Shown: positions 50,563 through 58,456 of the stretch, piece by piece | How positions within the stretch are numbered: position 1 is the stretch's first letter | Layout of the letters: each line of letters begins with the position of its first letter | Source of the DNA: an uncultured Roseovarius sp. | GTDB taxonomy: Bacteria > Pseudomonadota > Alphaproteobacteria > Rhodobacterales > Rhodobacteraceae | Length of the DNA stretch: 64,000 bases | Reading direction: 5' to 3' | Assembly (NCBI GenBank): GCA_947499555.1 | Contig: CANMOU010000002.1 | Coordinates: 868,029-932,028 of the forward strand | Notes under the pieces: model-generated | What the model was told of the DNA's origin: nothing | Databases searched by the model: none | Seen by the model: the letters and a program-made list of their open reading frames with translations, nothing else | Program-made: the position numbers and the translations under genes

Positions 50563-51403
50563 GATTGGTCTCCAAGGGGTTTAGTTTGCTGTGATAGAAG
50601 TGCTTTCTATCTACCCATTTGAAATTTTCGTGTTTTGTCACCGTCGCAACGTCGATGTGACCACCCACTGAATTTGCGCCAGGAAGGAAACGCACAAACT
50701 GCTTTGTAGTTTCCGCCAGGAATCTGGCGAGCTCTATTGCATCGGATGTTGGCATTGCAGGATGCTCTAGGTTTGCTTGAGTAAACTGCGCAACCTCCGT
50801 CAGTGCATCATTCAACTTTTCTTCAGGAACGCCGCCTCGCATCAACGCTTGGCTCATTCCCTGACCGTAACCCAAGACCAAGCGATTTATTGCCTCGGGA
50901 GCGCCGCCCCAGCATACCCGACTTGGCTGATCGACACTTGCTTCACAAATAGGATCCGGGCAGTCGCCGTTATGTATTTCGATACGCCAAATTTCACCCA
51001 TCTCGGCTCCTGCCGAGTATCCACCCACCCAGAAGTGGAAAGTTCCCTCGGGTTTTGTTTTCAGCTTCTGGAACCGCTCGTCGAATAGATAACGACGCGC
51101 CTTTTCTGCCACCTCCTGGATGCTATAGGTGTCGTGCGAGATAAAAAAATCTCCGCCTTCTGCTTCAGTGAGTTTCCGAAAATCTTTGGCAATGGTCGAA
51201 ATAGACGAGTTGCCGAAGTTGCCTATGCCTGCCGTCATCGCGGCAATAGGGAGCCCCTTCTGCAAGTTAAATACCTTGTTGGCGTTGTCGTATGTATTGA
51301 TCGTAGCTGCAGAACCATCGGCCAATTGCGTCTGAAGCGAAGACGTGCTGTCGGCTGCGAAAACGAGACAGTCTTGTACTTTTACTGCCACACAGATTGT
51401 CAT
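50555..51403 (-). CDS. Proteasome/HslV-like Ntn hydrolase, unknown system
   Basis: A 282-residue protein. ATG 51403 is chosen because after Met removal Thr becomes residue 1, followed by ICVAVK and VFAADSTSSL, which places Asp at position 17 as in proteasome beta subunits and HslV. NANKVFNLQKGLPIAAMTAGIGNFG matches the region around the catalytic Lys (here Lys42, with an insertion before it) and the following strand. A later FHFWVGGYSAGAEMGEIWRIEI also fits the fold. It is about 100 residues longer than HslV and has no propeptide. No HslU, Mpa or other unfoldase gene is near. The Anbu family is the closest known relative I can suggest. A 56-residue gene overlaps its 3' end. Confidence 0.7.
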   Translation of the reverse strand: MTICVAVKVQDCLVFAADSTSSLQTQLADGSAATINTYDNANKVFNLQKGLPIAAMTAGIGNFGNSSISTIAKDFRKLTEAEGGDFFISHDTYSIQEVAEKARRYLFDERFQKLKTKPEGTFHFWVGGYSAGAEMGEIWRIEIHNGDCPDPICEASVDQPSRVCWGGAPEAINRLVLGYGQGMSQALMRGGVPEEKLNDALTEVAQFTQANLEHPAMPTSDAIELARFLAETTKQFVRFLPGANSVGGHIDVATVTKHENFKWVDRKHFYHSKLNPLETNHG

Positions 51404-51537
51404 GTCGCCCCCGCCAATGCACAGTGCTATTGAAGCAAAAAACGCCCAAAGATTCAATCAATGATTCCAAAGACTTGAGCCTGTGGAAAAGTTGGATTCT
51501 TTCAATGGCTTAGCAGACTTAGGGATCAACTTAGTAT

Positions 51538-52026
51538 TCACCCCCTTGCCACCACCAACGGCGGCTCCGGCGGAAACGACCGAATGTCGAACCATTTGAA
51601 CTTGGTACCATCAGCATTCTGCTTGTCTCCGTAAAGAATGGGATAACCGCCATGGGCATGCCGTATGAGGCCCGCCCGGAACGCCTTCAGATCCAATATC
51701 GTCCAGCTGGCAATGCCGCCTGAGGCATCCGCATGGCCGTAGAACATCCAATCCCCATGCCCGTTCACAATCTTCTTCAGCTCGGTATCTCCGCCACCTG
51801 CTGAGGCTGTTCTGACAGTGAACTGGTGCGGATAGCGCTCGGCATAGCCAGGACGACGTACACGGGCCGCTATGCGGGTGTCACGGGCGTCAAACATCAG
51901 CAGGTCCGTGGCCTGGTGCCAGTCCAGCTCATTGGGCGCTTCCTGAATGAGGTGAGCGCCAACAATGCGCTTGATCTCTGGCAGGTACTGGTCTGACCAA
52001 TGCCGGTTGTGGGAATAGAAATTCAT
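51538..52026 (-). CDS. Conserved hypothetical protein
   Basis: A 162-residue soluble protein, ATG 52026, with no signal peptide. It begins NFYSHNRHWSDQYLPEIKRI; the segment ATDLLMFDARDTRIAARVRRPGYAERYPHQFTVR has a D-x(n)-D/R pattern between predicted strands that could belong to a nuclease-like fold, but I cannot confirm a PD-(D/E)xK motif. The C-terminus (DGTKFKWFDIRSFPPEPPLV) is rich in aromatic residues. Last gene of a minus-strand group of four, 29 bases after the resolvase-like gene. Function unknown. Confidence 0.55.
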   Translation of the reverse strand: MNFYSHNRHWSDQYLPEIKRIVGAHLIQEAPNELDWHQATDLLMFDARDTRIAARVRRPGYAERYPHQFTVRTASAGGGDTELKKIVNGHGDWMFYGHADASGGIASWTILDLKAFRAGLIRHAHGGYPILYGDKQNADGTKFKWFDIRSFPPEPPLVVARG

Positions 52027-52055
52027 ATCACTGGTACAAAAACATAGGGGCCATC

Positions 52056-52406
52056 TTAGGGTGGGTGGCCTTCGAAGAAATCGGTCACGACAAAGGCGAC
52101 CCGAATGCCTTGGTCTTCCAGCTTCCGCTGATTGCGCCGGACATATTCGGGCTTGGAGCCCAAAGCTTTTGTGTCCAGCAGAAGGAGTTGGTCGCCCGGA
52201 TGCAGTATCTTGTTCAGGATGCGCCAGCCTGGACGATGGCGGAGATTGCCCTTGGGCATGTCTGAGAAGACACCTTCGGCTCCAAGGAAATAGAGCTTCC
52301 TAGCCCAGAGCGTGGCCATGTCCATGGTTGGAGCTACAAGATATCCAAAGACGCGGGCGCCATCGCTCTTGCGAAACATCTCAGGGGCGCAGGCACCGCA
52401 GGTCAT
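52056..52406 (-). CDS. Resolvase-fold protein without the catalytic serine
   Basis: A 116-residue protein from ATG 52406 (a GTG at 52442 is an alternative). It follows the N-terminal domain of serine recombinases: RVFGYLVAPTMDMATLW, then LGAEGVFSDMPKGNLRHRPGWRILNKIL, HPGDQLLLLDTKALGS and QRKLEDQGIRVAFV. The usual RVS of the active site is replaced by VAP, and the LDRLGRS motif by DTKALGS, so the serine nucleophile and several arginines are missing. The DNA-binding C-terminal domain is absent too. It should not recombine DNA; it may be a remnant or a repurposed dimerisation domain. The gene is intact and sits inside an operon, which favours function. Confidence 0.6.
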   Translation of the reverse strand: MTCGACAPEMFRKSDGARVFGYLVAPTMDMATLWARKLYFLGAEGVFSDMPKGNLRHRPGWRILNKILHPGDQLLLLDTKALGSKPEYVRRNQRKLEDQGIRVAFVVTDFFEGHPP

Positions 52407-52482
52407 GATGCGGCACCCGCGCAATGGCGTCTCCCTCGCCACAATGAGAAAGTAGCGCGAGATGAATGGATTGGTAGGCGCG

Positions 52483-52728
52483 TCATGCTGAGAAACTGTC
52501 TGCCCAGTGCGCCCGCCATGTCACACCAGCTTCTACGCAAAGCCTCTTCAGAGCGTCTGCTTTGACCACCTGATAACCATCCGCGTTGTGGGGTACGACG
52601 CTATCCAAAAGGTTATGCAACGCTTCCTGAGTGTCGGTCGTCTGAATAGGTGTCGCCCCGGCTCCAGCGATTGGAACTGCAGCCATTGCCACAAGTGCTT
52701 TGCGGCGGTTCAGATTGTTCGGTGTCAT
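52483..52728 (-). CDS. Small exported hypothetical protein
   Basis: An 81-residue protein with GAGGAAAG before ATG 52728. The N-terminus NNLNRRKALVAMAAVPIAGAGA looks like a Tat-type signal (R-R followed by a weakly hydrophobic, Ala-rich core). The mature part of about 55 residues (EALHNLLDSVVPHNADGYQVVKADALKRLCVEAGVTWRAHW) is predicted helical with one Cys. Third from the right in the minus-strand operon. No known family. Confidence 0.5.
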   Translation of the reverse strand: MTPNNLNRRKALVAMAAVPIAGAGATPIQTTDTQEALHNLLDSVVPHNADGYQVVKADALKRLCVEAGVTWRAHWADSFSA

Positions 52729-52779
52729 TGTCTTTCCTCATTGTGATTAGCTCGTTGAACTCGCTGCAGGTCCACTTCG

Positions 52780-53223
52780 CTACGCTTCGAATGGCGTGTG
52801 ATGTGGGCAAAACTGGCGCGCAATCGCGCGTGCTTTGGTGTGTTCCGCTTCCAGCACGCAGAGAGCGTCCTTCGCCTTGCACAAAAGCCAGTAAACAGAA
52901 TGCCTGACTTCGGTGTCTTGAAAGACGCCTTCTTTACAGGCCAGTTCATACAGAAGCTCTATGGATGCCTTGATCGGATAGTACCTGGAATCCAGGTCTT
53001 CCATACTATCAAGCGTATTTACGATTGCGCGCAGCGCTTCGACTGGGTCTTTTGGCAGGCTTTTCTCATAGGCTTCCTGCCGTTCTCTCAGCTTCTTTGC
53101 GCTCTCGATATCCTCCTCAAAGATGCGTTTGACTGAATGAGCCATGCCGTTGACCGCACGGTTTTCCCAATCTTGTACTGGCCGTAAATCTTCGTTCGCC
53201 CGAGAGGCGCTTTCATTGGTCAT
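52780..53223 (-). CDS. Hypothetical helical protein, first gene of an XRE-associated operon
   Basis: A 147-residue soluble, mostly helical protein with GGAG before ATG 53223. Middle part (RIFEEDIESAKKLRERQEAYEKSL) is strongly charged and may form a coiled coil; the C-terminal third has three Cys and ends ARQFCPHHTPFEA. It diverges from the XRE regulator gene, and two TGTCC palindromes lie between them, so it is probably the lead gene of the operon controlled by that regulator. No family recognised. Confidence 0.6.
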   Translation of the reverse strand: MTNESASRANEDLRPVQDWENRAVNGMAHSVKRIFEEDIESAKKLRERQEAYEKSLPKDPVEALRAIVNTLDSMEDLDSRYYPIKASIELLYELACKEGVFQDTEVRHSVYWLLCKAKDALCVLEAEHTKARAIARQFCPHHTPFEA

Positions 53224-53247
53224 TGCTTTGTTCTCCGTTGGTGGTAA

Positions 53248-53287
53248 TGTCCGTTATAGGACATATCAAAATGTCCGAAATAGGACA
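53248..53287. promoter_or_regulatory. Twin operators TGTCC-N6-GGACA between XRE gene and divergent operon
   Basis: Two near-identical palindromes, TGTCCGTTATAGGACA (53248-53263) and TGTCCGAAATAGGACA (53272-53287), with centres 24 bp apart. The second ends nine bases before the GTG start of the XRE gene, so binding would repress it and the divergent operon together. The paired 16-bp sites fit binding of two dimers. Confidence 0.7.
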
Positions 53288-53295
53288 AGAAGAAA

Positions 53296-53523
53296 GTGAC
53301 TACTGCACAACAATTGAGGGCGGCACGAGCATTATTGGGCATGTCTCAAGATGAATTGGCGCAACTTATGAACAGAACCACCAAGACGATCAGAAGGGCT
53401 GAAACTGACAAAGACACCGTCGCAGAAATCACTATCAATGAAATGCGCCTCGCCCTCGAAAAGGCCGGGATCGAGTTCATCGAGGAGAATGGCGGTGGGC
53501 CGGGTGTGAGGTTGAGGAAGTGA
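53296..53523 (+). CDS. XRE-family helix-turn-helix regulator
   Basis: A 75-residue single-domain DNA-binding protein starting with GTG 53296. The HTH is AARALLGMSQDELAQLMNRTTKTIRRAE (residues about 9-36), a standard Cro/C1 type; the C-terminus EKAGIEFIEENGGGPGVRLRK is common in small XRE proteins of alphaproteobacteria. Two palindromic operators lie directly upstream, so it probably represses itself and the divergent four-gene operon. No toxin partner is evident. Confidence 0.85.
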   Translation: MTTAQQLRAARALLGMSQDELAQLMNRTTKTIRRAETDKDTVAEITINEMRLALEKAGIEFIEENGGGPGVRLRK

Positions 53524-53539
53524 ACCGAGGAATACGCTT

Positions 53540-53656
53540 GTGAGCTTTTGGAAGACAGTTCTAGCTGTGTTCGTTGGAATGCTGCTATACAACGTGACCG
53601 ACAACTTGGTCAGCTTATACTGCGGCCAACCATCGGCCTGCCAATTTGCTAAATAG
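53540..53656 (+). CDS. Possible 38-residue membrane peptide
   Basis: GTG 53540 to TAG 53654-53656, 17 bases after the XRE gene, with GAGG nine bases upstream. The peptide begins with a hydrophobic stretch (FWKTVLAVFVGMLLYNV) and has two Cys near its end (LYCGQPSACQF). Plausible as a small membrane protein co-expressed with the regulator, but such short frames arise by chance. Confidence 0.35.
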   Translation: MSFWKTVLAVFVGMLLYNVTDNLVSLYCGQPSACQFAK

Positions 53657-53711
53657 GTAGCCGTGATCACGTACACTGGTCAAAAAACAAAACATATCCG
53701 GAGTTTCACCA

Positions 53712-54614
53712 ATACAAGATATCGTTAAAGAAATCTGGGACCATGTTGCCAATGCAAGTGTTCTACTCGCAATTCTTGGTGTCGTTGGCTACTTGTTTCG
53801 AGATGCCATTTCATCCTTTTTTACCAAATCTATGGAAGCGAGGTTCTTTGAACAAATTGAAAAGTTCAAAGCCGATATTCGTGAACGAGAAAGCGCGATA
53901 GAAAGGCAGTTCTCTGCGAAAGAACGAGAGGTGGATCGCATTGCGAACTATCTGTTTTCCGAACAACAAGCCAGAAACACCGTTGCCGCCACTAAGAGGA
54001 TAGAGGCGGCAGAAACGCTTTTGGCTAAATGCCACATACTTCAAAGACAACAATTTACTGTCGAAACCATGAAGTTGGTCGACGTCACAGCAGTACAAGA
54101 AAAACTCGACAAAAATGAAATGAGTCCGTTTTTCAAACAAATCGAAGAGATGACGGGGGCAGATAGCGCTTTGACTGAGTTGAAAGAAATCAATCACGCT
54201 GTTTGCGCCCTACATCTGAGCGATAGGTCTGTAAAGCTGTTCGACGCTTACCTGTCCGTTTTTGTCAGTGCCATTGCGTGGGTGAAACTAGCGGGTTTGG
54301 GGATGCCCCCGGCTAAGTATTTTAACGCTGATGGTATGGCGAAGGCTATCATTCCAGTCTTGCCATATACCGAAAAATCGTTTGAAAAACATGGTCCTGC
54401 TTTTGGCTTTTTTTGCGCCGATACTTTGTATCAAGAGTTGGTTCAGTCGCTACGTTCAGACATTGACGGCAAAGAAGCAGAGAAACGCGTTCAATCCACG
54501 GCGCTTCGCTACACCCTTGAGTCCCAACAAATCCATGTAGAGGCCAGGCAGAAATTGAAAGAGTTAGGCCTGCCGGACGATCTCACGCGAGATCAACCAT
54601 TGGTCAATGTCTAG
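53712..54614 (+). CDS. Membrane-anchored coiled-coil protein, possible AUA start
   Basis: A roughly 300-residue protein. The frame is open from a TGA near 53675. The first standard start codon, TTG 53793, would cut off a hydrophobic segment (ASVLLAILGVVGYLF) that is clearly part of the protein. GGAG (53700-53703) sits eight bases before an in-frame ATA at 53712, giving the N-terminus (M)QDIVKEIWDHV and then the helix, so translation probably starts at AUA, or an ancestral ATG has mutated. After the membrane helix comes a long coiled coil (about residues 48-110), then a helical C-terminal domain. No known family; the plan of anchor plus coiled coil suggests a structural or signalling role. Confidence 0.55.
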   Translation: MQDIVKEIWDHVANASVLLAILGVVGYLFRDAISSFFTKSMEARFFEQIEKFKADIRERESAIERQFSAKEREVDRIANYLFSEQQARNTVAATKRIEAAETLLAKCHILQRQQFTVETMKLVDVTAVQEKLDKNEMSPFFKQIEEMTGADSALTELKEINHAVCALHLSDRSVKLFDAYLSVFVSAIAWVKLAGLGMPPAKYFNADGMAKAIIPVLPYTEKSFEKHGPAFGFFCADTLYQELVQSLRSDIDGKEAEKRVQSTALRYTLESQQIHVEARQKLKELGLPDDLTRDQPLVNV

Positions 54615-54733
54615 TCGGTCTAGGCTATTCCATCCATGACGGCCAATCCGCCGCCAATTCGAACAACTTCGGTGTGATGGTATACATCGACGAAGGTGGC
54701 GAACAAATGTGTCCTACCAGATCCAACAGTCCC

Positions 54734-55090
54734 TCACCGCATCTCGATCTGATCAGCCGAGATCAGTATAATCTGCGGCTTGCCTTTATAGAGCTCAATC
54801 GTTCCGCTGATCGCGATGGTCTGGTCTTCCAGATCGAAGACATCAGGAAATCGGTGCGTTCGTCTTTCAAGAATCACACCGTAGAAAACATGGTTTGGAT
54901 AGCGACCGCCAAAGTTGACGAACCGTGTGCCGCCCGGGCTTTCTGAAACCTGGCTGACGACGCCGACCACGGTCTGTTGTGTGCCTACGTGGCTGTAGGC
55001 CTCGTTTGGTGTGATGCTTTCTGCAATTGCGGCTGTCGCAAGGAAAAGCGCGGCTGCGGCAAAGGCGGAGATCTTTGAAATATAGCTCAT
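54734..55090 (-). CDS. Periplasmic OB-fold-like protein
   Basis: A 118-residue protein from ATG 55090 with a Sec signal (YISKISAFAAAALFLATAAIA, cut near residue 24). The mature part (THVGTQQTVVG-like VGVVSQV, GTRFVNFGGRYPNHVFYGVIL, DQTIAISGTIELYKGKPQIIL) has the strand order of OB-fold proteins that appear in nucleic-acid-binding or exported BOF-like families. Unknown role. The frame extends upstream of 55090 but the signal peptide marks the start. Confidence 0.68.
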   Translation of the reverse strand: MSYISKISAFAAAALFLATAAIAESITPNEAYSHVGTQQTVVGVVSQVSESPGGTRFVNFGGRYPNHVFYGVILERRTHRFPDVFDLEDQTIAISGTIELYKGKPQIILISADQIEMR

Positions 55091-55250
55091 GGAGTTTCTC
55101 TCAGTCGTATAAAATGCTATGCTAGCCACGCTGATTTGGCATTTTTGCGGCGCTGTCCTCGATAGTTTTTGATTTGATATCATTTGGCAACGTCATTGAA
55201 ATGAGACTATTGCGTGGAAGGCGTCTTGAATAATTTCAGGAGGTCACACC

Positions 55251-56834
55251 ATGCTTTTTGGTTTCTCAAGCAAGACGCAGCCCAGAATTGCGCGCTCGAT
55301 ACGAAAACTCCATACGCGAAAAGTTCTACCGGCTTTGATTGCGGCTTTTCTCCTTCTTTGCTTCTCGACATTGGGCAGCAAAGCTAACCCATCAGTCGAA
55401 GAACTTGTGGCAGAAGGCGGCGTAAAAGTCCTGCGGGACAACGGACTTTCAGGCGCTTTTGATGATCAAATCAGACGTATGTCACCCAACATTCGAAAAG
55501 GTGAATCAGTGCCGGCTGCAGCTGGCACGCGCCTTCATGAAGAATACACTGAGTCATACCGGGAATACCTTGTTTCCCAAGACGCCGAACCACAAAGGCG
55601 CGACTTTTTGGGACGGCGTGCAAACAACAACAAGGTTTACAGGCTAGGCAACCTTGAGATTTGGCTTGAACATGGAAACGCAGCCAGCGGCGATAGGCAT
55701 AACCTGGACCTGACTGTTTGGGAGCTAGAGATCGATGGCAATGAGGTGAAACGTGCGAGAGGTGTTGGGACCGATCTGTTCACCAGGCATCCGCTCGACA
55801 AGTTGGCCGATGTTGACCATCGTGACCATTTCAGAAGAAAGGCATTTGCGGCTGAGGCGACAATAGGCGTAGCCGAAAAACTGGGCATAGAGGCTTCCAT
55901 CGATGTGAATCCTGACCGTTCATTTTATTACGTAGACAGCGTACTGGAACGAGACGCGACACCAGAGCATCGTTTCAACCCCTCAGATCTGGCTGATGAT
56001 AAGTATTGGACAAATGGCAAAGGCGGTAAAAGCCGAAGTGGTATTTACGCTGCACGCGCAATAGTTGGCGCATTGGACGACGGAAATGATCCCCGCGCGC
56101 TATCCACATCGGCAGATGCTTACTCTCCTGGCTCGGCGCCAGAAACTGAAGGAAAAAAAACAATAAGGAACTGGCTGCTTGGCATTGGCACAGGGGTTAT
56201 TTCATTTACGACCCAAGAAGCTCAGGCTGCCATCGAAGTTGTAAGCGATCGACGCACGCAGCTTTCGCAGGCCTACTATCATATTCTTGATGATAATTGG
56301 GATGAGCTAGCCGTCTTGCTGCAACAGGGTGACGTGGAAGCTCAGATGGCGGGCGAATTGGCTGCGTTGGGCTCCAAAGCAAGCGTGTTTTCCAGCGAAA
56401 TCATCAGGATGCTCTGGGAAAAATACAACGCGGCAAAAGCGGTTGAAACCCTCTTTTTCCTCGAGGGCGAAGGCGGAAAAGTACGACTGGGTGATGGAAA
56501 ATGGGCCAACACCTCGGCGGACGCAGCTCAGTTGAAAAATCAAAACATCTTGGATCAATGGGGCGGAAGAATGCCAATTCCGCAAGGCGTTTCAATGAGA
56601 GCCCCTCGTTTGGTTTTTGAACGTATTCTGGGCGCTGATCACGACGTCGATGTGTTTGTGAATGAGGTTAGTTTCGCCAAGATCGGGAATGGTCAAGACA
56701 TTGAGATAGCTTTGCCGAAGAACTTGGACGGAAGAACCATCCGCATTTTTGTTATTCCATTCCGAAACAATGGCGGAATTGACGATCTAGAAATTGTTTC
56801 ACCTGCCATCAAATACTATGCGTTTCCTGAATAG
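55251..56834 (+). CDS. Large secreted protein of unknown family
   Basis: A 527-residue protein with a strong ribosome site (AGGAGG) before ATG 55251. A hydrophobic segment at residues about 26-42 (VLPALIAAFLLLCFSTLG) followed by SKANPS suggests a long signal peptide. Three parts can be seen: an N-terminal domain (about 50-290) with many charged and His residues (HNLDLTVWELEIDGNEVKR, DVDHRDHFRRKAFAAEA); a weakly hydrophobic segment near 303-320 (NWLLGIGTGVISFTTQEAQA); and a C-terminal domain (about 330-527) with Gly/Asp-rich loops and strands at the end (IRIFVIPFRNNGGIDDL). I recognise no catalytic motif. It stands alone between the OB-fold and UspA genes, in an AT-richer stretch. Confidence 0.65.
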   Translation: MLFGFSSKTQPRIARSIRKLHTRKVLPALIAAFLLLCFSTLGSKANPSVEELVAEGGVKVLRDNGLSGAFDDQIRRMSPNIRKGESVPAAAGTRLHEEYTESYREYLVSQDAEPQRRDFLGRRANNNKVYRLGNLEIWLEHGNAASGDRHNLDLTVWELEIDGNEVKRARGVGTDLFTRHPLDKLADVDHRDHFRRKAFAAEATIGVAEKLGIEASIDVNPDRSFYYVDSVLERDATPEHRFNPSDLADDKYWTNGKGGKSRSGIYAARAIVGALDDGNDPRALSTSADAYSPGSAPETEGKKTIRNWLLGIGTGVISFTTQEAQAAIEVVSDRRTQLSQAYYHILDDNWDELAVLLQQGDVEAQMAGELAALGSKASVFSSEIIRMLWEKYNAAKAVETLFFLEGEGGKVRLGDGKWANTSADAAQLKNQNILDQWGGRMPIPQGVSMRAPRLVFERILGADHDVDVFVNEVSFAKIGNGQDIEIALPKNLDGRTIRIFVIPFRNNGGIDDLEIVSPAIKYYAFPE

Positions 56835-56989
56835 AGCCGACAGACACGAGGCTTTATCTTTCTTGGAGTGCAATATGCTTTCTTGTTTTCAAGAGGCCGG
56901 TCTATGGCAGGTTTGGACGCAAAGCACTAGCCTATGAGGACGGGGGGCTTGTCGCAGAACGAATTTCAAGGGGAAAGGAACCACGTCGC

Positions 56990-57403
56990 ATGCCTCGTAA
57001 TACAAAACTAATCATGAGCCCCATAAACCTTCGTCACGCGAACTTGGATTTCAGCGGATATGAAGAAGCTTTGGCGATGGCACGCCGCCGTGGCGCCAAG
57101 CTCCTTGTGGTAACGGTCGCACCAGAAATGGAGCGCAATCTGAATATCACGGACTCAAGAGAATACTGGGGCAAAGCACTAAAGAAGTTCATGGCGGCCT
57201 ATCCAGCTGAGGGGGTGGAAGTGGAAACGGTCGTTCTTTTGGGAGCAATCCATCGCCAAATCGTCAAGTATGCTGAAGAACGAAATGTCGACGTTATCGT
57301 GATGGGTTCGGCCAATCCGAATATCAAGGATTACATATTGGGAACCACCGCAAGCCACGTTGTCGCCCATTCAAAATGCTCGGTTTATGTGGTCCGGTCT
57401 TAG
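56990..57403 (+). CDS. Universal stress protein (UspA family)
   Basis: A 137-residue single UspA domain. The nucleotide-binding signature G-x2-N/G-x9-G-S/T is represented by MGSANPNIKDYILGTTASHVVAHS (about residues 103-126), so it is of the ATP-binding type, although one Gly is replaced by Asn. The N-terminus KLIMSPINLRHANLDFSGYEEALAMA is slightly atypical (no early Asp after the first strand). Usually induced in starvation or stress. It is followed after 69 bases by a small unknown gene. Confidence 0.85.
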   Translation: MPRNTKLIMSPINLRHANLDFSGYEEALAMARRRGAKLLVVTVAPEMERNLNITDSREYWGKALKKFMAAYPAEGVEVETVVLLGAIHRQIVKYAEERNVDVIVMGSANPNIKDYILGTTASHVVAHSKCSVYVVRS

Positions 57404-57472
57404 TGGAATTGGAGACCTATGCTGAAGAAGTGCCGCTAAAGCTCTTGTCACAAACAATCCGAGGATCCAGGT

Positions 57473-57718
57473 ATGACTATCAACAGAAGCGAAGCGGTGA
57501 AGAACCTCGCGCTGGTCAACACGTTGGCCTCCAGCTTGAAATTCAGCCTGGAGGATGACCTCACTCAGGAAGATATCGCTGCAGGCGCCGAACCACTGGC
57601 CCGAGAACAGATCCAGGCTGAGCTGGACAAAATCTGCGACCTGGTCACGACAATTGCCATTCTCAACCTTAAGGCGGAACCCGAGGAATGGTTGGCTGCA
57701 AAAAACAAGATTGAATAG
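57473..57718 (+). CDS. Small helical hypothetical protein
   Basis: An 81-residue acidic, helical protein, ATG 57473, with GAGG eight bases upstream. Sequence starts TINRSEAVKNLALVNTLASSLKFSL and has an EEDI-like acidic middle; no signal peptide, no Cys except one. It lies between UspA and the nuclease gene on the same strand. No family recognised. Confidence 0.5.
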   Translation: MTINRSEAVKNLALVNTLASSLKFSLEDDLTQEDIAAGAEPLAREQIQAELDKICDLVTTIAILNLKAEPEEWLAAKNKIE

Positions 57719-57773
57719 GCTCTAGAGTGAGACTGGTGGTCGCCGCATTCGACTATCCCCTAAAGGCAAGAAC

Positions 57774-58193
57774 ATGAAACCGCTGCTCTATTGGTTTTCC
57801 TTCGTTGTTTTAACTTCCCAATATTCCTTTGCTGGCGAATGGATTGAAGGCCGCGTTACCCATGTCCGTGATATTGACACCATCGAGGTCAACAACTTGC
57901 CAGTGAGGCTGCAAGGCCTAGACGGCCCTGAACTCAATGAACGTGGTGGTCGTGAAGGAAAGCGTTGGATGACCAAGCTTATTCTGCGCAAGCCGGTCAA
58001 GTGCTGGCTTACGGGTGAGAAGACCCATGACCGCTGGGTCGGACAGTGCTTTGACGCCTCGGAGAATGACCTTGCGGCGCTGGCCGTAGCTTCAGGATTG
58101 GCTAGGGATTGCCCGCGGTTCTCAGGGGGCAGGTACAGGCAGTTTGAGACAGCGGAAAGCAGGCGGCTACCTAGCAAGAGTTATTGTCGATAA
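57774..58193 (+). CDS. Secreted thermonuclease-like (SNase) protein
   Basis: A 139-residue protein with signal peptide (LLYWFSFVVLTSQYSFA, residues 4-20). The mature part follows staphylococcal-nuclease order: GRVTHVRDIDTIEVNNLPVRLQGLDGPELNE with the catalytic Arg in VRL and the Glu in PEL, then a second Arg in THDRWVGQCF, the equivalents of Arg35, Glu43 and Arg87. A Ca-binding Asp is present in RDIDT. It is short at the C-terminus for the family. It may degrade extracellular DNA. Confidence 0.8.
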   Translation: MKPLLYWFSFVVLTSQYSFAGEWIEGRVTHVRDIDTIEVNNLPVRLQGLDGPELNERGGREGKRWMTKLILRKPVKCWLTGEKTHDRWVGQCFDASENDLAALAVASGLARDCPRFSGGRYRQFETAESRRLPSKSYCR

Positions 58194-58456
58194 CTCCCAT
58201 CATGCTTCTCTCAAGCGTCCGGAGTACATTGCCAGGCACGCAGATTTGAATGAGTGCGGATCACACATTTATTCTTACAAAAGATAACATCTTTTTTACT
58301 GGAAAATCCAAAGCCACAAGGCTTGGGTTGCTATGTGTTTTTGTCAAGAAAACTATTCGACGATAGGCGAAATCCCCCCTCCAACGACCGCCGTATCACC
58401 AACAGTTCTTAGCAATACTGCTGAGAAGATATCCTAACCAAGTTGGAGACTAAAAA

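Noticed and set aside
53296-53656. Toxin-antitoxin pair formed by the XRE gene and the 38-residue frame
   Set aside because: The short peptide has no toxin-like motif and the order and spacing are not diagnostic; a chance frame is equally likely.
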